Source: Artocarpus heterophyllus | Taxonomy: Eukaryota > Streptophyta > Magnoliopsida > Rosales > Moraceae | Assembly: GCA_025403435.1 (NCBI GenBank) | Contig: CM046333.1 | Coordinates: 35,113,521 to 35,177,520 of the forward strand | DNA length: 64,000 nt | Direction: 5' to 3' | Shown: positions 55,609 to 64,000 of the stretch, one piece after another | How positions within the stretch are numbered: the stretch's first letter is position 1 | Layout of the letters: every line of letters starts with the position of its first letter | The notes under the pieces: model-generated | What the model was told of the DNA's origin: nothing | The model's database searches: none | The model's input: only the letters and a program-made list of their open reading frames with translations | Made by a program: the position numbers and the translations under genes

Positions 55609-57639
55609 TGTTGGAAAAATAGTGCGCAGCGGAATTTTAAAAATTTTACATCAGAGTAATTTTCAAAACACAAGTTTGACATGCTATATGCATAAATTAA
55701 CCAGATCTTACTAACTTTTGTGTGCCGAAGAACTCTCGCAAAACGTGAAGAGAAGTAACGTTTCATAAGAGCCTCAACCAACTGGTCTTCTTTGCTATTC
55801 TCTTTCCACGACCGGAGTGAGTGTGGGCTCACACGTACAACTCTTCCACCGGTGACTCTCCTTCCAACCAATCGAGAGAACCCAAAGTAAGTGTTCGTGA
55901 TTTGTGAACAAAAGCTCTCAGGGAGTTTTTCAGATTCTCATTAGCAGAGTATCTCTCTTAATCTCTCAATTGATCTAAGTACCTTGTGAGAATCACTCCC
56001 TATTTATAGAGGTTGGTCTTAGGGTCAGTCCTCATCAGATTAGATCTCAAAATTCAGATCAAAATCAAATTCAGATCAATATCTGATAAGATCCGTATGG
56101 AAACGCGTGATCTTATCCTTCACTGATCGGCAGGCCGAACCACCTGATCGACAGGCCGAACAGGTCCCATCGGTAGGCCAAACAGTTCCATCGGTAGGCC
56201 GAACTGTCGAATAAAAAATCTCGCTAATCTTTTATTTTCTACCCTAGATTCTATAAGATAAAATCTCAGTTTTAATTCAAATAACCCCATAGAGAAGTTA
56301 TCTGATTAAAACAACTTTATCTAGATAATCTCTAAGAAAATAAATCAATTCCCAATAATTCTACAAGTTTATCTTGATCTAATTTATTCAAAATTAAATC
56401 AACCGATAAACATACAAGAATTATCTGATCTCAATAATTCAACAAGTTTATCTTGAATTAATTTATTACAAAATTAATTCAACCGATAAACAGACATAAA
56501 TTATTTAATTCTTTCAAATTTTAACCAATCTGATAAATTCGACATAAGTCACAAATTATTGGAAAAATACGCCGTGTCGTTACAGGATGTTGTGAGCTAA
56601 CAAAGGGGACCAAATGGACCTATATAGTTCAAGCTCCCGATAATTATGACACCCAATATCCTAGATATACATTTCATAATTATCAACTCCAACGCTACTC
56701 CACTAAAAGCTCAGAGCTGCACTCTAGAACTTCATAGAATTACGAAGCTCGTATAGCTAAGTCTCCATGACATATCATAGTTTATCGTATCCCCATATCA
56801 TAATCCATAATCGGCTTAAGGACAAGTTCTGTCTTACCTTCCCGATTATTTTTATCTCACGTTCCTTTATCTCACCATTAGAAAACTTACCATCCAAAGA
56901 CAATATATCATTCGGTTACACCTATGTATCCAAATGGTTGAGCGCTTTAGTTTTTCAATTACAAGATAACGCATATAAGAGGATATCATTACTCCTAAAG
57001 AGGAGCTATGGATTCTATATCTATTTATAACAGGTCTACGCTATCAAGAGTTATGCCTCTAATGTACCGACATGTATACCACTATTAAGATGTAGGTGTC
57101 ACCCTTTGGTACATTAAAAGACACAAGCCAAGACAACGGGCCCACTATTCATCTCAGGATTTAGATACAACACAAATGATTGTCTAAAGTGAATCGATTT
57201 GCCAAGACAGAATTATTAATCCAAATCAATTCACTTTATGTCTCGATCCAACACATCGTCACTTATGACAACGTGCCAATGTTTCTATTCACAGAGTCCA
57301 CCTCCGATGGTCAAGATAAACCATATCCCAAGAGAGATATAGACAACATAACAATCTTTGCATGAATAAAGCACCCAACTTTATTCCCTCGATTGCGGAT
57401 CATATGATTTAGACCATCACCTTAAGAATCGTGTCTTCCGCATAATCCATCCATCATATGCCCAATTCTTAAAGTTTAGACCGATAGTCTCAGACTGTTG
57501 TTTGCTTAACATACATTCAACAAATATGAACATAAAAAGGACAAGATTTGGTATATAAATAATGAATAAATTCTTTATTGATAAAAATATCTCAAAAAAC
57601 TTATTACATTTTTACTCTTTAGGGCATACATGTCTAACA
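55609..57639 (-). mobile_element. Solo LTR, about 2.0 kb, minus orientation
   Basis: Starts TGTTGGAAAAATAGTGCGCA and ends GGCATACATGTCTAACA, so on the minus strand it begins TGTTAGACATGTATGCC and ends in ...CCAACA. Flanks are GATGG and GATGA. No internal region adjoins either side, so this is a solo LTR left by recombination. The start and end resemble Ty1/copia LTRs. An AATAAAG polyadenylation-like signal lies on the minus strand at ~57573. Open frames inside (56767-57030, 57180-57365) are not genes. Confidence 0.75.
56124..56211. repeat. Four-copy ~22-bp tandem repeat in the solo LTR
   Basis: Units of ATCGG(C/T)AGGCC(G/A)AAC followed by 6-8 variable bases. In the minus-strand element this lies in its downstream half. 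Confidence 0.8.
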
Positions 57640-57644
57640 GATGA

Positions 57645-58072
57645 CACAGTGTATACGTAGACCTTATTATAAATAATAAACGGAAAGTTAAAATGAACCT
57701 TAATAAATTAGATAGAGTGATCTTCTAACTACAACACCTTTATTATTATTATTGTTTCTCGTTATTAATTCATTCATTTTGTTTTGCAACTCAAAAATAC
57801 CGCTGAACTCTTGCCGTAAAATTGTGTAAATATTTATTTTTAATTTAAATGTGTATAAACTTAACTATTTAAGGTGAAAGTCTTCCCCGTGGATTTGACC
57901 TCAGACTCACCAAGATTTTATTACATAGACAACCTTATACTTGAGGTTAAATTAGACTCAACTTTCAAGAGCGAACATGTATCCAATCACATAATCTTGT
58001 TCTATAACCATTATGAACTATAAGCCTATAAACCAATACATCCCATTTTCTTTCCTTCTTCTATTTCACACC
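57645..58072. other. Short intergenic stretch
   Basis: AT-rich, no features seen. It separates the solo LTR from the second LOG-carrying element. Confidence 0.6.
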
Positions 58073-60037
58073 TGTGACACCCGTTATTCTCCTAACGGGT
58101 ATTGAGGTAATTAAATTAATTTTTAATGTATAAAAAAAAAATTGCTTCATTTAAATTTATTTTATAATATTTATTTTATCTATTTTTAAGTTTTCTAAAA
58201 TTCTCCTATATTTATTTAGTATGATTACTAAAAAGCCTTAGAACTTCTAATAAATCTCAAAAATGTCATATTGGCATTATGTGTGTTAAAGTCTTTAGAT
58301 GAGACATAAGGATATCTTTTTCAACTACTCTTGACCCTCATTTTCTTTATTTCCTCCGTGACATGCTTCAACATGTCTCCTCTATAATTGTTTCTATCAC
58401 TTCTCTTCAAAGACTTCATCTTTTCTTCCTTTCTCTTCCACGGTTCCCACACTCTTCTTCTTATTTCTTTGCTGAAGCAAAATACTTAGAGAACTTCTTC
58501 AAGGCAGCCATAAAAATCAGCCACCATCACCTCCATTTGAGCAAGAATTTCAGTCATACCGAACTAAAGGAACCTGTTTTGAAGCCATTTCAAGCTTCCA
58601 ACTAACCATAATCCGAGGTTAGAATCTTATGAACAAATTTAGTCTTTCATTTATAAATTTTCTTTTATACTAAAGGATTATTCAAATTTGCGTTCTTAAA
58701 CCTAAGTATATGTTTGTTGCTATTTTGGAGCATATGTATGAAGTCTAAGTGTATATGCTCTAGACAGAAAATTTATATTGTTAAACTTTATAATACCTCT
58801 ATGGGCAGTGGTTTTTTCTTGAAATTCTAAGATTAAATTAAAACAAATTTTATGAATGTAGTTGTATGTTGTGCTTTAGTTTTAATTGTCCTTATGCACG
58901 CCTTAGGATCAAGGGAGTATGGAGCTAACGTTAATTGATTCCAGGATTAAGAGACTGTTGATAAGCTTAAAAGGTAGGGATTCTATTACTCATCTTTTGT
59001 GAGGTTTTTATAGAATTAAAATTGATTGTTTTGCCGCAATATATATATATTTATGTTGAACTGATATTATATGATTATCACATATGAAACTATGACATGG
59101 ACTCGTCTTGTATTGTACGGCGAGGAACATAATGAATTGACACATGTTATAAATTGAGAAGCATGGTTAGGAAAACTAACTCTATTGATAATGATTCAAT
59201 ATAGAGAAATTGTGAGACATGAAGAGGGCGACGGTTACGTCCTTGGGCATGAATACCCTAAAAGGTAAAATAGGGGGAAGGCGATGACGCTTCCTTGGGT
59301 TGAAAGTCCCAGAACACACTGTACAGGAATTGATTTGGTGAGGACTCGGGGCTTGATGTCCCCTCACCGGAACACCCTTGGAATGTTTATGGGGTGATCA
59401 AGTGCGCCAATTTGGGTTTCGATGAGTTGAGTGATACTCAATTTAACATGGATACCTAGGAACAATGATGATTGGTAATATTTGTATAAATGTGTAATTA
59501 TGACACTTGGTAATGATTAACTACGGTATCCATAAGATGTGATCATAATAAACCTCATAATCTGAAATATGATGTGACTTACTAACCATGCAGATTTTAA
59601 TGTGGTAATGATAGAGGTGAGTAATGGCTTTCTCTACTGAGCATAGTGTTGCTCATTCCCTTTTGTTTATATCTTTTCAGGACTCACTAAGTGTGAGGTG
59701 GCTACGAGAAATATAGTTGAGGAAGTGATGTAACTATATTACATTGGGACTGCTTCAATCGTTGAGAATGTTCTTCATGATAATGTAAGCATCAATTGTT
59801 ACTTTCTGTGACTGTATTATAATGTGTTGAGGGTTAAAATGATGATGACAACAGTTTATATTATTAAATTTAAGGTGCTACATTAAACTGTGGTTTAATT
59901 GTCGTTTATATTTTTATTTTTGAGTTGAGAGTTTTCATTTAAGTCCCGGGCAAATTTTATTTTTAAGGTTTTACTTTTATTATTTATTTTTATTTTATCT
60001 CATTAAAAACTGTTAACCCCCATATAGGGGCGTTACA
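58073..60037 (+). repeat. 5' LTR of the second element, variant form (1,965 bp)
   Basis: The first ~50 bases (TGTGACACCCGTTATTCTCC onwards) and everything from GATCAAGGGAGTATGG at 58907 match the LTRs of the first element. The part between (58124-58906) is unrelated over most of its length, apart from a short shared CCTCCATTTGAGCAA. The LTR family therefore has at least two alternative upstream halves. Confidence 0.85.
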
Positions 60038-60044
60038 GAATTTT

Positions 60045-60056
60045 TGGTATCAGAGC
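60045..60056 (+). other. Primer-binding site of the second element
   Basis: TGGTATCAGAGC, seven bases after the LTR, identical in sequence and spacing to the first element. Confidence 0.9.
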
Positions 60057-61657
60057 CTAGGTTTGGTTAACCTAGGGAGTGTAGCACCACTTTAAAAAAA
60101 TATATTTTTGAGATGGTTTTGAAGCTGAATTTTCATTGTCATCATCAAAATGAACCTTCACATTGATTTATACAGTCTAGAAGGATGTAACATGGAAAGG
60201 CCATAGAATGAAAATATTAATAGTTATATGAGTACAATAATTATATAGAAGGAAAGTATTAATAGTTATGAGGGAATGATAATTATATGAAATGAGTTTA
60301 TAAGTAGAATGCTTATGAGAGATTCGTATAATATTAGGATCTATAAGCATATCTAATTCGTATAAACGATGAGAAATTCGTATAGATACGAGGATTTAAG
60401 AGCCTTTTGTCTCGTGAAAGACAATAAGAAATATAAGGCTTGATTTATTGATTTCAAAGTTTGGCATAGATATGCCAAATTTTTCGTAATTGATTCAAAC
60501 CTAAGTAATGATTATGTATGGATTCGATGGAGCACATAAGTGTCAATAACTTTTCTTGAAAGTTCTATTTATTTGAGGAATATGATATAAGTTGGGAATC
60601 ATGGTATTGAATCTTGAGAGAGATAAATGTTAGACTTTTGGTCTGTTGAGACTGTGTAAAGTCTAGAATGCATGAATCTCAAAATTGGAATATTTTGTTA
60701 CGTACATTGTATTTAAGTGTATCAGTGAATCTTTATATATAGATGCAATAGAAAAATGATCAATAGGAGTTTCCTTAAGTAAATCATAATACTTAAGGCA
60801 CTTATAATAATTTTGGATAATTACGATAAAATGTTTAAGTTTTAGATGTTTAGATGTGAATCTTTTGGTTACCTAAGGTTTTGTTATATGAGGAAATTAT
60901 ATATTGTATAAGTAGAATTGTGAGGATTGTAGATGTTCTTAAGTAGTAACATCAAGTGTCTTTGTTCGTTGATATGGTCTACGTTGAAAGACGTAAATCG
61001 TATTGATTTCAAGGTTAGTCACATTCTAAACCCTTGGTAGCAATGATGATGAATCCATTGATAGATGTTAAGTATTATGAATAACATATGGGTGTATGTA
61101 TTGTTCAATAAGGTTTTGATTAAAACAAAATTATTCGAGTTGCTGGAAGATTATGTTGTTATGAAATGATTTTAAATATCATTCAGGAAGATCCTTGTTG
61201 TCGTTAAATTAGATTTGTTGTTCATAATTAACTTTATCTATAGTGGGCTTTGAATTGGGTTTAAGATTCATATGAATTGGTTTTCAATTTTATGTTTGTT
61301 ATTTAACTTGTTCTAAATGTGTTAAGGCCCGAAACAACCTGACCATTTTCAACTTAGAACATTTGGGCCTAGTTCAAATCTTAAATCAGTTTGATTCACA
61401 CTGTCTCTCCCACGTGGTCTCTATACGTGTCATATACAGTGGTTTAATCATTGTTTACATATACGTTTACTGTACATAGGAGCTTATTTCTCCGAGTTCA
61501 CTTTTTCTCTCTTAATTTGTTATTTTCTCTCTAAATCGCAAATCCTCTTCTTTTTCATTAGAAATTCTTCTTTTTCTCTAAAAGAAGAAGGAATTCTAGG
61601 ATTCTGCAATTTACTATCTTAATTTTTTCTTTCTATTTACTCTTCTTTCATCTCATC
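60057..61657 (+). other. Leader region of the second element
   Basis: Collinear with 34573-36142. It differs by substitutions and an extra ~30 bases near 61147-61180. It is non-coding in both copies. Confidence 0.6.
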
Positions 61658-62179
61658 ATGGACCCAAAGTACCAACACCTGAGAAAGTATTTCCCATCAC
61701 TCTCCCAAAAGATTCTCAAAAAGAAATACAAGGCTAGAATTACTCGGTTGTGGATTCTTATGCGTTTTGGTATCCCTTGTGATGTGAGAATGTTAATAGA
61801 GGGGAAAATCCGTCCGAGTGACTTTAGTCAAGATGTCGGTTTACCAGGAACAGGTACCAGTCGTAGTGCAATGAAAAGAAGAGCTCGTGCCATCGTGGTC
61901 GCTTGTAACAAATGTGGAAGACAAAATTGTAACGGTAAATGTACTTCACCTGGTTATATGTCTACGAATAGAGAGGATAAAATAAGGTTTTGTAGGGATG
62001 GACTTTCAAAGGAGAACTTGGATAGCATCCATCCTCCTCTCCACGGTCACCCTAGTGGATATGTTCAAGGAGCTATTTTTAAACTCTGGCCTAAATTTTA
62101 TACAGAAAGACAACGCCTCAGGAATATGGTATTTCTAGATCCTGTTTGTCAAGCCATAAGAAAACTGGATGGGGAATAA
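61658..62179 (+). CDS. Basic, cysteine-rich 173-aa protein, second copy
   Basis: Intact ORF of the same length as 36143-36664, with five residue differences seen by eye (positions 8, 21, 82, 99 and 149). All four cysteines of the CNKCGRQNCNGKC cluster (83-95) and the KRRARA run before it are kept. Of about twelve nucleotide differences from the first copy, roughly seven are silent, more than expected for neutral change. Being open in an element whose LOG is broken, it may be the ORF that matters more for the element, or simply lucky. Its function is unknown; nucleic-acid binding is suggested only by the basic and Cys-rich segments. Confidence 0.7.
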   Translation: MDPKYQHLRKYFPSLSQKILKKKYKARITRLWILMRFGIPCDVRMLIEGKIRPSDFSQDVGLPGTGTSRSAMKRRARAIVVACNKCGRQNCNGKCTSPGYMSTNREDKIRFCRDGLSKENLDSIHPPLHGHPSGYVQGAIFKLWPKFYTERQRLRNMVFLDPVCQAIRKLDGE

Positions 62180-62822
62180 GTCTTCGCTCTATAAAGGTTA
62201 TTTAGTCTTTACTTATTTGAAGCAGTTTTAGCTGATGTTCAACAGTTTGTGTTTTTCTTTTACTCAGAATATTTGCTTTTGTGTTTGAAATAATTGTGAT
62301 TATTAGATTGATACAGTAAGTGTTAATATCTTATTTAATTTATGATTTTCTTAAATATATATATAATAAAATATATTATCTTATCAGACACGTTACATAC
62401 GGTACAGTAACATGTTTGAATTTTGAAAAACTTATCCAGATATTTCAAGAATTGTGTCTCAAATTTCAAAAGTTCTACAGTATTTGTCGTTTATATTAAA
62501 TTTCTAGACTTGGTGTATATTTGTCAAAAAGTCTACAGTTGTGCCATGAGGGTCTTCTGTCAAATTGTTCTCAATTGTCAAAAGTTATACAATTAGAGTC
62601 TAATCTTTTTCAAAAAGTGAATCAGATTTTCTGTAAACTATCAATCACCTTATCTTACTTTCTTATCCGCACAAGATTTTGTTTAAATCTTTGGATTACC
62701 TTTTCATTACCTACTCGTCTATCTCTTTAGCCCTTTTTGTATATTTCTCATCTTTAAAAACTCATGTAGAACCCGAAGTCTAAGTGGAGCAGACATTAAG
62801 CAACCACTTCTATAAACCAAAT
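62180..62822 (+). other. Spacer between the two ORFs in the second element
   Basis: Collinear with 36665-37307. The frame 62521-62730, without a start codon, is open here as in the first copy. Confidence 0.45.
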
Positions 62823-63474
62823 ATGTCTACCTCCCAGTCCACGAAGAAAATAAAGAATGTCTGTGTCTTTTGTGGTTCCAGCCTTGGAAAAGATAAAGCT
62901 TATTTAGAAGCTGCAAATCACTTAGGGCAAGTCCTAGCACGCAAGAAGATTAACATAATCTATGGGGGTGGTAGTATAAAAATGATGGTAAATATGGCAC
63001 TAGCAGCTAGGTCTAGCGACGCTACTGATGTAAGAATTTGGCCTCATATTCCAGTTGAAGGAAACCTTTGTAAGGAAGCCATAGGTAAGGGAGAAGGAGT
63101 CAGGAGTATCCCTAAAAAATTTTAAAGACATAATCTATAATTCTGATGCTTTTATAGCATTACCTGGTGGTCTAGGTACTCTTGAGGAAATATTTATAGT
63201 TGCTTGTGGGCAATTGTTGGGCTTTTATTCCAAACCTTTGGGACTGCTGAATGTAAATGGTTTTTATGACGGTCTTTTGAAATTTCTAGATTACGCTGTG
63301 GAAGAAAACATCACTACAGAATCGGAGAGACAAATCTTTGTCACTGCTTCAACAGCTGAGGAATTGATAGATAAAATGCAAATCATACATCCAGAATCCG
63401 ACACTGCAACATCCAAGCTTGAATGGGAAAGGGAAAGCCGGGAGCGGCCAATTGATTTGAATCTCCATCTGTAA
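62823..63474 (+). pseudogene. LOG-like ORF of the second element, frameshifted
   Basis: Same gene as 37308-37958. The frame opens at ATG 62823 and is broken near 63112-63118, where a run of six A replaces the AGAAA of the first copy (one extra base). A TAA follows at about 63123-63125, before the PGGxGTxxE motif. The remaining codons continue in another frame to 63474. Other differences are about three residue changes, with a similar number of silent ones. The product would be ~100 residues without the signature motif, so no enzyme is expected. Confidence 0.85.
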
Positions 63475-64000
63475 TCTTTTTGTTTTATCTTTGGCATGTA
63501 GGCATGTGTGTCCGTATTTCGTGTGTTACGAATAACCGTTTGCCTTGTATTCTGTGTTTTTTTGTGGTACGTCGTTGTTAAATCTTTTAGATTCATTGAG
63601 CCTAATGCCGGGATGGCTGGATACGGAGTACTTGATGCTCTCGAAACGCATCCTTCTTAAGGTCCGATCTTTTGTTTATCGATGTTTTTGTATCCTCTAA
63701 GCATGCATGATATGGATAGCTGGGTACGGAGTGCCTTGTACTCTCGAAACGTATCCGTATTATGTTTGTAATGTGAAATATTCTGTTAATATTATGTGGA
63801 AGTACCAGAGTCAGTTATGAGGATATTCCATATGAAATATGAGTATATTATTTGGATTGAATGTTTGTGTCATGAGGATAGCTGTTTAATGAAAAATATG
63901 TCGGGTATGTTTGCAACTCTGAGATTCCGTTTAATATCTCTATGAGTAAGTTTAACGTATGGTTTTGAATATAAGTGTTTGTGATATATGTTTTATGATT

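Larger units (their letters stand above)
58073..64000 (+). mobile_element. Second member of the LOG-carrying, gag-pol-less LTR element family (runs off the window)
   Basis: The 5' LTR is 58073-60037, followed by the primer site TGGTATCAGAGC at 60045-60056, the leader, the Cys-rich ORF (61658-62179), a frameshifted LOG ORF (62823-63474) and 3' non-coding sequence to the end. Order, spacing and sequence match the first copy (33121-41311) closely, with small indels. The 3' LTR and target duplication lie beyond 64000. Confidence 0.9.

Noticed and set aside
58363..58605. 80-codon plus-strand frame within the second element's LTR
   Set aside because: Serine/histidine-rich, inside an LTR, not conserved in the first element.
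1..64000. tRNA, rRNA and CRISPR arrays
   Set aside because: None seen. The tandem repeats have no CRISPR-like spacer pattern, and the tRNA-like strings are LTR primer sites.

Overview
The window looks like nuclear DNA of a flowering plant, most likely a eudicot. It is AT-rich and dominated by nested transposable elements. Introns have plant-type splice sites, and the LTR elements carry primer sites complementary to initiator-tRNA-Met. I see no bacterial operons, no rRNA or tRNA genes and no CRISPR array. Only one ordinary host gene is clearly intact: a two-exon purine-permease (PUP-type) transporter at 44217-46778.

Layout, left to right. Positions 1-4346 hold the 3' end of a Ty3/gypsy element with a very long LTR (452-4346). 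It sits exactly against a broken second copy of the purine-permease tail (4347-4419), and that copy continues into a LINE fragment up to 6321. From 6322 to 15366 there is sequence with CACTA-type subterminal repeats at both ends and a degraded minus-strand transposase gene of the Ptta/En/Spm kind between them. A complete, short CACTA element (16643-18802, ATT target duplication) contains the relic of an Ulp1-type cysteine protease. Positions 18803-27900 are intergenic, with a small MITE, tandem repeats and two outward-facing Helitron-like ends. A decayed autonomous CACTA element (27918 to 42094) encodes Tnp2-like and TnpA-like proteins.

That CACTA element is split by a young LTR element (33121-41311, target duplication CACCA/CACCA). 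The LTR element has no gag-pol. Instead it carries two intact intronless ORFs: a 173-residue basic, cysteine-rich protein and a 216-residue LONELY GUY (LOG)-type cytokinin-riboside-monophosphate phosphoribohydrolase homologue. A second member of the family starts at 58073 and runs off the window. It has the same two ORFs, but its LOG is frameshifted and the first half of its LTR is different.

Right of the purine-permease gene lie the second copy of the LINE fragment (with an inserted hAT-like MITE), a 3'-truncated minus-strand Ty1/copia element (50538-~54140) and a 2.0-kb solo LTR with target duplication (55609-57639).

The strongest candidate for an undescribed system is the gag-pol-less LTR element family that carries a LOG-like gene together with a cysteine-rich putative nucleic-acid-binding protein. 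All family assignments come from reading motifs by eye. No alignment or database search was run.
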